DNA of 21,808 bases. It comes from a virus. Positions within the stretch are counted from its first letter, which is position 1. Every line of letters starts with the position of its first letter. The stretch lies in IMG/VR virus record IMGVR_UViG_3300030419_002588, positions 1 to 21,808 of that record. One strand, 5' to 3'. Of this stretch, positions 1 to 7,862 are shown in pieces. The notes beneath the pieces were generated by a model. The model saw only the letters and a list, made by a program, of their open reading frames with translations, was not told the origin of the DNA and made no database searches. The translations under genes and the position numbers were made by a program.

Positions 1-494
1 GTGTAGTCTGTACTCATCCTGAAAGGCATGAGTTTGAGGGGGCTTATTTCCAAGGTGGTATGACTAGTGATGCTATAGCAGATTTAGTTGGTTGCAGTGA
101 GTCTACAGTATACCATCATATTCGCCATCATCTCAAACCTTTAGTTCAGAAAACAGCAGCGCCTCTCATTGCTATTAGAGCAGGAGAAGAAATGGATAAT
201 CTCAGGTCGAATGTAGAGAGATTGAATGGGGAACTTGGGGTCTTTTTGGACGATGCTGACCGAAATGACCCAGCATATGTCAAGAACATCACTACCCTAC
301 ACAGGGAAGTTAGAGAGACATTGGGTCTTATGATGAAACTACAGGAGAAGACTGTTGGTGAGATGCAACAGAATATTCAAGCAGATACTGTCAACATACT
401 CAAGGTGGAACTTGCTAAAGAGTCGCCAGAAGTTTGGAAGAGGATTCGCAATAAATTACTCCAAGAGGATGAGGTGGTGGATATAGATGCGTGA
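1..494 (+). CDS. Helix-turn-helix DNA-binding protein, 5' end outside window (possible small terminase)
   Basis: The reading frame stays open from base 3 to the first ATG at 60, and that upstream part reads CTHPERHEFEGAYFQGG, so the gene probably begins before the window. Together with the next residues (IADLVGCSESTVYHHIRHHL) it matches a layout common in viral proteins: a Cys-His-Pro lead, a short helix ending in Gly, then a helix-turn-helix of the 'GxSxSTVxxH' kind. The rest is helical and probably coiled coil, with a segment HREVRETLGLMMKLQEK resembling the oligomerisation helices that follow such HTH domains in small-terminase-like proteins. A DNA-recognition role in packaging is inferred from this architecture and from TerL about 5.6 kb downstream; a plain regulator is the alternative. 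The stop overlaps the next start by 8 bases. Confidence 0.62.
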   Translation, partial: VVCTHPERHEFEGAYFQGGMTSDAIADLVGCSESTVYHHIRHHLKPLVQKTAAPLIAIRAGEEMDNLRSNVERLNGELGVFLDDADRNDPAYVKNITTLHREVRETLGLMMKLQEKTVGEMQQNIQADTVNILKVELAKESPEVWKRIRNKLLQEDEVVDIDA

Positions 495-930
495 TATAGA
501 GGCTGTCTATGAAGTACCAGTCCAGAAACTGATGTGTGCTGATGTTAGAATGTCCAGTATATTGACTGAACCTAGACCCATCCATAGAAAAGAAATGCCT
601 TTGTTTTTCTCATTACTCAATGAAGCAATTGAGCGTTGGTATGATAGCATTGGGCCAATGAACACTGACATTTATTCAACTTACAATTTTCATATGGAAT
701 TAATGCAACAAATTAGGGAGTCTTATGATGTCATAGCGAATGATGATTCTCCCAGTGTCTTCCAAGAGAGGGAAAGGCTGGGTTTACTCATGGAGAACTT
801 TTCTGATATGTTAGAGTCTTTTGCTGAAGTTTTTGTAGCCCCTAAACAACTCAAAGACTTCTATTACAATATATTGAGGCGTGTCACTATGACCAACCAG
901 ATTATCACGGAGGGTAAACATGGCTGGTAA
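487..930 (+). CDS. Hypothetical helical protein, 147 aa
   Basis: I do not recognise this protein. It starts at an ATG that overlaps the previous stop (ATGCGTGA), indicating translational coupling. It is acidic to neutral, rich in Met, Phe and Tyr, and appears almost wholly helical (for example EMPLFFSLLNEAIERWYDS and the region around residues 95-115). There is no signal peptide, membrane segment or cysteine motif. Its stop lies inside the next gene, an 11-base overlap. Position beside the HTH protein suggests a packaging or head-completion partner, but nothing in the sequence proves this. Confidence 0.7.
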   Translation: MRDIEAVYEVPVQKLMCADVRMSSILTEPRPIHRKEMPLFFSLLNEAIERWYDSIGPMNTDIYSTYNFHMELMQQIRESYDVIANDDSPSVFQERERLGLLMENFSDMLESFAEVFVAPKQLKDFYYNILRRVTMTNQIITEGKHGW

Positions 931-2305
931 GAGAGTGCGTGTATTGAAAAATGCAGGTGGTGGCCTTAGAGGGTCTACTAGTGGTCTTAGATTCAACCCT
1001 CGTGAGGCCCCTGAGTTTACAGAAGAGGATAGAAATTTAGGTCGAGATGACCCAAAAGGGAAACAGAAAGATGATGAGAAGAAACGCAAAGAGAAAGAAG
1101 AGCGCCACAAGAAAATAGCGGGTTTACAACATATCTCTCTGAAGATTCCGGTAAATAGTCGTGCGAAGGGAGACAATCAAAGAAATGATGAAAGGCTGTC
1201 TGAGATGACTGGCCCAGTTAGTAGTACTGGTTATCCTTCTGATGTTGCTAGCGGTGCTAAGACTGGTGGTGGCTCTGCTATGGGTGGCCCTAATATCATG
1301 ACTGGAGAGTCAATGGGGCCAAATTCCGATATTTTGAAATTTGGAGATACTAGTAAGAAAAGTAGGGCTGCTGGTGGTAGAGGTAGATATGGCAAGACTG
1401 AGACGATAAGAAGTATTCGTGCCAAAGATGCAGCCGAGAGAACTCATAGGCAAAGAGGGCAGATGGGGGCTACTACTGAGAGCGCTATCTACCAGGCCCA
1501 AAAGGGTCTACCTATCAACAATACAAAGCAGCCTTGGCTCTTGTCTACCAGGATGGGGAACATATCAAAGAGAGTCAAAGGTGGCTCTACCCCTAAAATT
1601 AAGAGGGGTATCAAAACACACGGCAGGGCTTTCCAAGCGAAAGGTGGTTCTTATCAGGGTGATTTCCGGGATTATATGACTAAAACTGGCAGAAGCCAAA
1701 TCGCTCGTAGAGAAGGTACTGGTAGAGGTTCTGCTAAGGCTACCAATATGTTTGGTAAGATTGGTAAGAAAATATCCAAGAGGTTTAAGATGCCAAAGCC
1801 GAAGATGAACACAAGTAGGCCTGGGCGTGGACAATATGGTCAGCCACCTGCACTTACACCTGCTAACATGACACCTTCTCCACCTAAGGCCCCTTACCAG
1901 TCTGGCCAGGCTCGCACTACATCTGGTATGGAAATAGAAGGAGCAAGTAGTGCCCCTACATCTGGTATGGCTGGGTTTGTACCTCAGTCCCCTACATCAG
2001 TAGCCGCATCTGAGGATATCTACCAAGCGACTACTGACCTCTTGATGAAGGCAAAGTTAAGCCAGGCTGACCTTGTAGAGTTCAAATGGTTAGTGAGAGA
2101 ACTCAGGAGACTAATGCGCTCTGGAGGGTTGAAGAAATCTGGTTTAGAAGATGCTGAGCATGACGAAGAGAGACCCACACCGAATGCCCACAGGAAGACT
2201 ACTTCTTCACCCACTGGGGCTACTTCAGTAGACCCTGATGATGACCCTCGTTTCTGGGGGGCGCACCCCATGGGATTGTTATTACCTAGGAGAGGGCACC
2301 AGTGA
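920..2305 (+). CDS. Hypothetical basic, mostly disordered protein, 461 aa
   Basis: No family is recognised. The ATG at 920 overlaps the previous gene. Residues 1-70 are very basic and charged (KGKQKDDEKKRKEKEERHKK), and residues about 80-370 are rich in Gly, Ser, Thr, Pro, Lys and Arg with few hydrophobic residues, so the protein is probably largely disordered and able to bind nucleic acid. A short ordered helical segment follows at about residues 365-400 (IYQATTDLLMKAKLSQADL, then VEFKWLVRELRRLM), which could be an oligomerisation or docking helix. A small internal repeat (TSGM) lies just before it. A virion-internal or DNA-condensing role is possible but is inference only. Confidence 0.7.
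   Translation: MAGKRVRVLKNAGGGLRGSTSGLRFNPREAPEFTEEDRNLGRDDPKGKQKDDEKKRKEKEERHKKIAGLQHISLKIPVNSRAKGDNQRNDERLSEMTGPVSSTGYPSDVASGAKTGGGSAMGGPNIMTGESMGPNSDILKFGDTSKKSRAAGGRGRYGKTETIRSIRAKDAAERTHRQRGQMGATTESAIYQAQKGLPINNTKQPWLLSTRMGNISKRVKGGSTPKIKRGIKTHGRAFQAKGGSYQGDFRDYMTKTGRSQIARREGTGRGSAKATNMFGKIGKKISKRFKMPKPKMNTSRPGRGQYGQPPALTPANMTPSPPKAPYQSGQARTTSGMEIEGASSAPTSGMAGFVPQSPTSVAASEDIYQATTDLLMKAKLSQADLVEFKWLVRELRRLMRSGGLKKSGLEDAEHDEERPTPNAHRKTTSSPTGATSVDPDDDPRFWGAHPMGLLLPRRGHQ
1917..1970 (+). repeat. Short direct repeat inside the 920-2305 gene
   Basis: The 15-base string ctacatctggtatgg occurs at 1917-1931 and again at 1956-1970, 39 bases (13 codons) apart and in the same frame, encoding two copies of Thr-Ser-Gly-Met within the disordered region. 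It looks like local slippage or tandem duplication in low-complexity coding sequence. Confidence 0.7.
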
Positions 2306-4284
2306 CGATACTACTGAAAGGCCATGGTGGCTATTTGATTGGTCCCGCTATGGACCAATATGGTATGCAGCAAGTCCCTTCCCCAGGAGAAATAGGGGAC
2401 AATGCGAACCCCTTCCACCATTATTACAATCCTCATACTGGGCAAATAGAAGAATTCACCGGCCCTAATGTCATTAAGAAAAACACCTATCAAGCGTTAG
2501 TCGATGCTACTGTGAGAAGCATTCTACACCAAAGACCTAATCTGGCTTCTGAGAAAGATAAGATTAGGAAACGGGTGAGAGAAATTGTAAATGAGTCTGC
2601 TCATGATTGGAATGTGTTAACCGATAAGAAAACCGATGAGAGCCATCCTCATCATAGGCCAGAGTGGAGAGGGCCTGATGCTTTTCCAGACAAGGTTTTC
2701 CTAGATACTAATGACCATAACAGTGTTATCCCTGAATTGAGAAGTGGTGGTTTTGCACCTCATTATGTGACTATGGCTATAGAAAAGCACCCTGATGGTA
2801 CTTGGAATCAAGGGAGGAAAGGGAATAGAGTGCTACCCCATGAAGTACCAGTCCGTCGTACAGATGGTAAGATACCTGAGTTTGTGTCTAGCAATGCTGA
2901 CCACGCACAGAGTGGTCATATGAGTGAGGGCGGTAATGTGCCGATAATGTCAGTTTATCTTGATAATATCAGAAAAGAGTTTGGCATTAGGACCCCTAAG
3001 GCACTTCAGGGTGGTCATGTTGATGGTGGAGAATATACTTGGCTTATTGATGAAAATGGTGAGGAACATCCTGCATATGCAGTTTATCGACAGAATAACC
3101 CTCCTGATGGAGGAAGGCATAAAGTCACCTCTAGGTCTTCTCTCCACGGGCCTCACGAGTTAGATAGGGCTATTGCTAGTTTGGACCCAATATTTTTCGC
3201 CCCACTTGGTGGTGGTTCTAAAGGGAGGCACGGTAGAGGCCCAGGCGGTGAAGAAGGACCGTTGCATCAATATGCTAGGAAACTCTTGGCTGGGTCACTT
3301 AACAGGATGGGGCAACGAGGTTTAGATTCCATTGACAATACTCTTGTTGATGCTTTCGCTAACTCCTATGTCTGTAGTATCATGTATCACTCTCAGGGCT
3401 GGTATCATGATGGTACTGTCGCTCAGCAAAGTAGGCACAATGATGGTGTGAATAAGAAGTTGCTAAGGGCTTACAAAGAGGCTTTGGGAATACCTCTTAC
3501 TGAACAGGAGGCTGGTCAAGAGGGCTCCCCTAGACATAACAGATTTATAGAGGCTAACACCAACTCCAGAGGTATGGGGGTAAATACAGACCTTGCTGGA
3601 GATGGTGTGAAAGGCAACAGTAAAGTCAAGGCTGGTATGAATTGGGCATTGTATCTCACACTCGAGGCTCAAAGGGAAGAAGCACAACAGGCTGCTGTAC
3701 AACAAAGGTTGGCACAAGATTATTCACCAACCCACTTAGAAATGGGGAGAAGGTTACGAAACGAATTTAGTAGAAATTGGAAGCGAACTGTCCCTATTAC
3801 CCATGAAGAGGTGATTTTAGCCCCACCCGAAGCCGTCCCAAAGCCACAACCAAGATATAGTCCCAGAATCGAAACTGGAGAATGGTTGCGTAGTTCTCAG
3901 CCTGGTGGAGGCACTGGTCAGGAAAGAAGACCTGAGATAGCCGGGGCTGGTAGCATGAGAAGTTTAGAGGGGCAGTACGGTGGATATCCTGAAGATGGTG
4001 GTTCTGATGTACAGACTGGTTTTGATACCTTGAGTGATATTATGGAGTCTCTTCAATCAGCAGATGCTAGAATGGACGATTTGATTGTAAAGAGTTTACC
4101 TGCCAGGCGTAGGTTTGACATTGGTGATACTATAGATTGTAACATACTCTGTGATAATTATGGTATCGAAGTTAGAGATTTGCATTATATCCATAACGGC
4201 ACAGGAGATTGGTCAAGATTAGCAGACGATTTGAAAGTAGACAGTGCTATTGTCAAGGGTGTCAAAATCGCATTGAGGTGGTAA
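2302..4284 (+). CDS. Hypothetical large protein, 660 aa
   Basis: No family is recognised. The start is GTG at 2302, overlapping the previous stop by four bases (GTGA). The protein is rich in Gly, His, Asn and Arg. Residues about 55-100 form a charged helical region (VDATVRSILHQRPNLASEKD onward). A middle part has several His/Asp-rich loops (residues 110-330), followed by helices around 335-400 and 445-520, a Pro/Gly/Gln-rich linker (about 515-570), and a compact C-terminal segment (about 580-660) ending in VDSAIVKGVKIALRW. There is no signal peptide or membrane span. The gene sits in the run leading to TerL, so a structural or injected virion protein is plausible, without direct proof. Confidence 0.72.
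   Translation: MTILLKGHGGYLIGPAMDQYGMQQVPSPGEIGDNANPFHHYYNPHTGQIEEFTGPNVIKKNTYQALVDATVRSILHQRPNLASEKDKIRKRVREIVNESAHDWNVLTDKKTDESHPHHRPEWRGPDAFPDKVFLDTNDHNSVIPELRSGGFAPHYVTMAIEKHPDGTWNQGRKGNRVLPHEVPVRRTDGKIPEFVSSNADHAQSGHMSEGGNVPIMSVYLDNIRKEFGIRTPKALQGGHVDGGEYTWLIDENGEEHPAYAVYRQNNPPDGGRHKVTSRSSLHGPHELDRAIASLDPIFFAPLGGGSKGRHGRGPGGEEGPLHQYARKLLAGSLNRMGQRGLDSIDNTLVDAFANSYVCSIMYHSQGWYHDGTVAQQSRHNDGVNKKLLRAYKEALGIPLTEQEAGQEGSPRHNRFIEANTNSRGMGVNTDLAGDGVKGNSKVKAGMNWALYLTLEAQREEAQQAAVQQRLAQDYSPTHLEMGRRLRNEFSRNWKRTVPITHEEVILAPPEAVPKPQPRYSPRIETGEWLRSSQPGGGTGQERRPEIAGAGSMRSLEGQYGGYPEDGGSDVQTGFDTLSDIMESLQSADARMDDLIVKSLPARRRFDIGDTIDCNILCDNYGIEVRDLHYIHNGTGDWSRLADDLKVDSAIVKGVKIALRW
4275..4281 (+). promoter_or_regulatory. 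Ribosome binding site for the 4286 gene
   Basis: GAGGTGG lies at the end of the preceding gene, four bases before the ATG at 4286. It fits the GGAGGTGAT consensus and supports that start. Confidence 0.6.
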
Positions 4285-4285
4285 C

Positions 4286-6121
4286 ATGACAATTAAGATG
4301 TATAGGTGGGATATCAAAAAATGGGAAAGGGTAGGGGTTGCTGGTACCCAAGGTACTAAACCTTCACTTTGGAGGCCTTGGACTTGGGCTAATCAACAGA
4401 TACAACCTCATCAAGGAATACCTCTAACTGGGGGTGCGCCGTTCAGTAATATTCAAATGCCACAAGATGATGGTAGTTATCGCAATATCACAGGGGAATA
4501 TCAGAGCCATACAGCACAAGGTGGAAGTACATCACAAGAAGCCCCTGTTCCTGGTAGAGGCACCCCAGAAGGTAGGGGCGTGACTGCGGAACTTGCTAGC
4601 CACAGGAGACCAACACAACAAGCAGTTAGTAGATTTTCAGACCAGGCATCATTTAGTGATTTGTGGAGACAACAGCAGAAATGGCTCAAGGACTTACATG
4701 CTAGTGGGCAAGGTTTGCCTTCCGGTTTTGCCGCTGCTCAGGGCCTTCCAGAAGGTACTACCCCTCAGGATTTGATAAGGTTCAGAGACCAACATGGGAG
4801 AGCCCCCCCAGCCCTAGGTGGCGCTGGAGGGTCTAAACAGAACCCCTATACTCTGTACACTGACCAAGGGAAACGAGACATACATGGCCCTCTTACTTCT
4901 AGGTTTATGGATAATCTCAATTGGCTTGCAGGTTTGGGTAATGTTATACCTGGCTCTGCTGGTGCAAGGGAGAGAAAACATTTCGCTAATCAGGCTGCAA
5001 TAATGTCTGGTGCAGTTAGGAATATGCTCACTAGAGGCCGTAATAATCCTAACTATGCAGGTAATGAATCTGATAGGAGACTTATAAGCCAAGCCATCCG
5101 TGCTGATTTACTACCTCGTATGGGATTCCCTAAGCAGGATGTCAATTGGCTCATGAGGACTGTTGGTGGCGGTCCTGAGAGGCTACAAGCCGAGAAAGAT
5201 AAACTGGGCAGGCAAGCAGTTACAGCGCATAAGAAAACTGTAAATCCACTCGATGAACACCTCAAGGCGAATTATACTGCAGGGTCAATGAGGGAGGAAA
5301 TTGCGAGAATCTACCCCCATTTCAATGAGAAAGATAGGAAAACTTGGCCCCGAGCAGACGGTAAGGCATCGAAAGGGCTTATCGCATCAGATTTGAGGCG
5401 AGTATATCATGCTAGGGGTGACCCTCACGAATATGCTCGACTGTTAGCAGAAGAAAAGGGAGAAGACCCTCAATCATTAATTGATGACAAGTTAAGTGCT
5501 ATTGAAGATGCTGTCAGTAATAATGAAATCTCACGAGAGCAAGCGGAAGCGCGAGCGGAAGAACTGAGAACTGATTTGGCTAGACAGCCTGATGTTTTTG
5601 GGGCAAAATGGGGGGCAATGCCTGAAGATGAACAGGGTTTAAGAGAACTTCTAGCGACACTGAGCCCCGATGAGCCGATGTATGATTTAGCCCAAGAGGC
5701 TCTTGCGGAAATGATAGCAAATAGAAAATTGAGTCCTGAGGAGTATAAGGCACTTGTCGAAGAAAGGGGGGATGCTATTACCACGCCAGGGATTGCATCA
5801 AAGAAGCGGGAGGCGATACTAGAGGGTCTCAGGGAGGAACATGCTAATCCTAATGTCAAATGGGATGACGCTTATTATGGCAGTACTGCTGCTCAATACA
5901 TAACTGAGAAAGTCGCACCACATATGGGTATTGCCCGTAGTGAAATATTGAAGATTGTCAATAGGGCCACAAAAGGTGATGAGGGCGCTCAAGAGTGGTT
6001 AGACAATCTTCTACATCTATGGGGTGCTGCTGTTGGTCCAGGGATTGACCCTAGTAAGTTCGCTAAATCTACCTATGAAACTCCGATGGATATGGCCTGG
6101 GCAGTATTGAAACTGGGGTGA
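4286..6121 (+). CDS. Hypothetical large protein, 611 aa
   Basis: No family is recognised. The ATG follows the previous stop by one base and has a good ribosome binding site. The N-terminal 100 or so residues are Gly/Gln/Thr-rich and aromatic (WRPWTWANQQIQPHQG). Residues about 110-180 include a helical piece ending in a Pro/Gly-rich linker (APPALGGAGG). Residues about 200-320 look folded and basic. From about 395 to 505 the chain is strongly charged and helical, with a likely coiled coil (DKLSAIEDAVSNNEISREQA onward). The last 90 residues appear to be a compact helical domain. Its stop overlaps the ribosome binding site of TerL, which suggests coupled expression. A virion or packaging-accessory role is inferred from position alone. 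Confidence 0.72.
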   Translation: MTIKMYRWDIKKWERVGVAGTQGTKPSLWRPWTWANQQIQPHQGIPLTGGAPFSNIQMPQDDGSYRNITGEYQSHTAQGGSTSQEAPVPGRGTPEGRGVTAELASHRRPTQQAVSRFSDQASFSDLWRQQQKWLKDLHASGQGLPSGFAAAQGLPEGTTPQDLIRFRDQHGRAPPALGGAGGSKQNPYTLYTDQGKRDIHGPLTSRFMDNLNWLAGLGNVIPGSAGARERKHFANQAAIMSGAVRNMLTRGRNNPNYAGNESDRRLISQAIRADLLPRMGFPKQDVNWLMRTVGGGPERLQAEKDKLGRQAVTAHKKTVNPLDEHLKANYTAGSMREEIARIYPHFNEKDRKTWPRADGKASKGLIASDLRRVYHARGDPHEYARLLAEEKGEDPQSLIDDKLSAIEDAVSNNEISREQAEARAEELRTDLARQPDVFGAKWGAMPEDEQGLRELLATLSPDEPMYDLAQEALAEMIANRKLSPEEYKALVEERGDAITTPGIASKKREAILEGLREEHANPNVKWDDAYYGSTAAQYITEKVAPHMGIARSEILKIVNRATKGDEGAQEWLDNLLHLWGAAVGPGIDPSKFAKSTYETPMDMAWAVLKLG

Positions 6122-6122
6122 T
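6115..6122 (+). promoter_or_regulatory. Ribosome binding site deciding the TTG start of TerL
   Basis: GGGGTGAT spans the end of the upstream gene and sits three bases before TTG at 6126. It matches the GGTGAT complement of the 16S rRNA 3' end, and makes TTG the best start for the terminase. Confidence 0.6.
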
Positions 6123-6125
6123 TTA

Positions 6126-7529
6126 TTGGCTGGTAAAGAGACTAAAGATGTCATTGAAGATATTGATTGGGAGATGTCTAAGAGAGACTTTAAGTTCTTC
6201 TTCGAGGAGATACTAGGGTGGCAGTTGGCTGACCATCACGCTGATTGGTTTCACAATCTTAATACTCACAACAGATATTGTGTGAAAGCGGCTCGTGACC
6301 ACGGGAAATCTACTTTGTTTCTAGGTTATTTGTTATGGAAGGTCATATTTACTCCAAAACTTGACACTATGATTTTCAGCCATAGCCTAGACCAGTCTAT
6401 CCGCCACATGAGAAATCTCAATGACCTTATCGACAGCAGCCCCATGCTTGCCAAGATGAAGGATAAGGACGCTTGGTCTAAGACCTTCTTTGGTTTTACC
6501 AATGGCTCTCGAATCAATGCCAAGTCAGTCGGTGGTGGTGTTCGTGGTGCTCACCCTGACCTAGTCCTCCTAGACGACATACTCTGGGGGACTACTGACA
6601 CTGAATTGCAGCGTGTCGCATCGTGGTTCTATGAGGTTCTGGTACCTACAGTTCACCACACCTCTCAGTTGTGTATAGTGGGAACCCCATTTACCCCTAC
6701 TGACCTATACACTGAACTTGAAAGGAGAGATGGTTACCTAGTCGAGACATATCCAGCCATTAATGAGAAGGGAGAACCTCTTTGGCCCTGGCGTTGGTCC
6801 CTTGAGGCTCTCGATGCTCGAAGGATGGATATGCCAGCCATAGCCTTCACTCGTGAGTATCTTTGTGAACCTATGGATGATATGTCCAGCCTATTCCCTT
6901 CTACTATTGTTAATGCTTGTAAAGACCCTTATCTTACTTTGATAGATAGGAGGGAACCAGATAATGATGACCAATATTTCATAGGCTGGGACCCAGCGAT
7001 ATCTTCTGACCGTCAGGCTGACTATACTGTGATGTTGGTCTTACGGAGACCTGCAGATAACCCCGAATTGTTGGAATTAGTTCATGTGGTAAGACGCAAG
7101 GGTATGGATTTCCGTACTCAGATATTTGAGATACAAAGGCTCAACAATAGATTCCAACCTGAAGTGATAGAACTTGAGGCCAACCATTTCCAGCGTGTTT
7201 TTGCTACAGAACTAAGGGCAGATACTGACCTCCCTATCAAAACTTTCATCAGTACCAAACAAAGAAGGGAGAGCCTTCTTATGGGATTAGTTCTACGCTT
7301 TGAGCGCGAGCAGATGCGTCTGCCATGGGGAGATGAGAGGTCTCGTGACCTCATCAGCCAATTGGAGCATGAACTCATTATGTTTGGTATGAGTAAACAA
7401 GGTAAACTGGAGACTATCGCTCGACATGATGATTTTGCCATAGCACTTGCTTTAGGCACTTGGGCGACTACTGAATTCCGTGAGAGGATAATAGATTTAG
7501 ATGAAATAATGGTGGGGCTGATAGATTGA
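6126..7529 (+). CDS. terL: Large terminase subunit (packaging ATPase and nuclease)
   Basis: This is the DNA-packaging motor of tailed viruses: an ATPase that drives DNA into the procapsid plus a nuclease that cuts the concatemer. The 467-residue length is normal for the family. Visible landmarks are an adapted Walker A (AARDHGKST, residues 55-63), Walker B with its acidic pair (LVLLDDI, 146-152), and the coupling motif (CIVGTPFT, 183-190). An RNase H-like nuclease domain follows, with acidic residues at D289 (IGWDPAISS), E349/E351 (VIELEAN) and D435/D436 (RHDDFAIALAL), the usual three-acid arrangement. The start is TTG, supported by a close GGGGTGAT site. Its stop overlaps the start of the next gene, inside a 21-base repeat. 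Arginine codons here are a mixture of CGN and AGR. Confidence 0.95.
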   Translation: MAGKETKDVIEDIDWEMSKRDFKFFFEEILGWQLADHHADWFHNLNTHNRYCVKAARDHGKSTLFLGYLLWKVIFTPKLDTMIFSHSLDQSIRHMRNLNDLIDSSPMLAKMKDKDAWSKTFFGFTNGSRINAKSVGGGVRGAHPDLVLLDDILWGTTDTELQRVASWFYEVLVPTVHHTSQLCIVGTPFTPTDLYTELERRDGYLVETYPAINEKGEPLWPWRWSLEALDARRMDMPAIAFTREYLCEPMDDMSSLFPSTIVNACKDPYLTLIDRREPDNDDQYFIGWDPAISSDRQADYTVMLVLRRPADNPELLELVHVVRRKGMDFRTQIFEIQRLNNRFQPEVIELEANHFQRVFATELRADTDLPIKTFISTKQRRESLLMGLVLRFEREQMRLPWGDERSRDLISQLEHELIMFGMSKQGKLETIARHDDFAIALALGTWATTEFRERIIDLDEIMVGLID

Positions 7530-7534
7530 CTTGG
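7514..7534 (+). repeat. 21-base direct repeat, copy 1 (TerL / zinc-finger gene junction)
   Basis: This copy covers the last codons and stop of TerL and the TTG start of the next gene. An identical 21-base string occurs at 7842-7862, 328 bases downstream, again across a stop-to-TTG junction. The upstream genes read the two copies in different frames, while both downstream genes begin TTG ACT TGG, so the match is at the nucleotide level. Confidence 0.9.
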
Positions 7535-7849
7535 TGGGATGTTCTCAAGGAGAATAGGAAAGATGCCTCTGATTTAACAGAGGGAGATATTGCCCGAATC
7601 AAGACAGGAATACAGTGTGGTAAGTGCAAACGACGCTTCCTTAGTGAGAAGGGGTTGCATATGCACTATTGTCGACAGCCTATCAATTTCAATGAGCCAA
7701 TGACTCCAGATGAAAATAAGGAGGCGAAAGACTTCCTTTCTCTCTACGGTTTAGGCCCCAAAGGTGACCCTGAATGCCCTGCTTGTGAGGGTGGAGGAGA
7801 AGTAAACCAAGATGGTGAATCGGAACCTTGTCCGGTATGTAGGGGCTGA
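7526..7849 (+). CDS. Small protein with two zinc-binding motifs, 107 aa
   Basis: The start is TTG at 7526, overlapping the TerL stop; no in-frame ATG lies near. Two metal-binding clusters are visible. The first is a C2HC-like finger with C31, C34, H47 and C49 (CGKCKRRFLSEKGLHMHYC). The second has C84, C87, C102 and C105 (CPACEGGG, then CPVCRG) and resembles half of the DnaJ-type CxxCxGxG zinc domain. A role in binding nucleic acid or a protein partner is inferred from these folds; no specific family is recognised. The whole gene lies between two copies of a 21-base direct repeat, which suggests it arrived or moved as a small cassette. Confidence 0.78.
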   Translation: MTWWDVLKENRKDASDLTEGDIARIKTGIQCGKCKRRFLSEKGLHMHYCRQPINFNEPMTPDENKEAKDFLSLYGLGPKGDPECPACEGGGEVNQDGESEPCPVCRG

Positions 7850-7862
7850 TAGATTGACTTGG
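7842..7862 (+). repeat. 21-base direct repeat, copy 2 (zinc-finger / LAGLIDADG gene junction)
   Basis: This copy is identical to 7514-7534. It includes the stop of the zinc-finger gene (7847-7849) and TTG at 7854, which by analogy with copy 1 is the likely start of the LAGLIDADG gene. Confidence 0.9.

Noticed and set aside
5470-5859. A 129-codon open frame on the - strand
   Set aside because: It is antisense to a charged coiled-coil region; such regions produce Ser/Leu/Ala-rich complement frames by composition.
7526-7849. A DnaJ chaperone
   Set aside because: Only one CxxCxGxG-like half-site is present and there is no J domain; the match is confined to a zinc-binding pattern.
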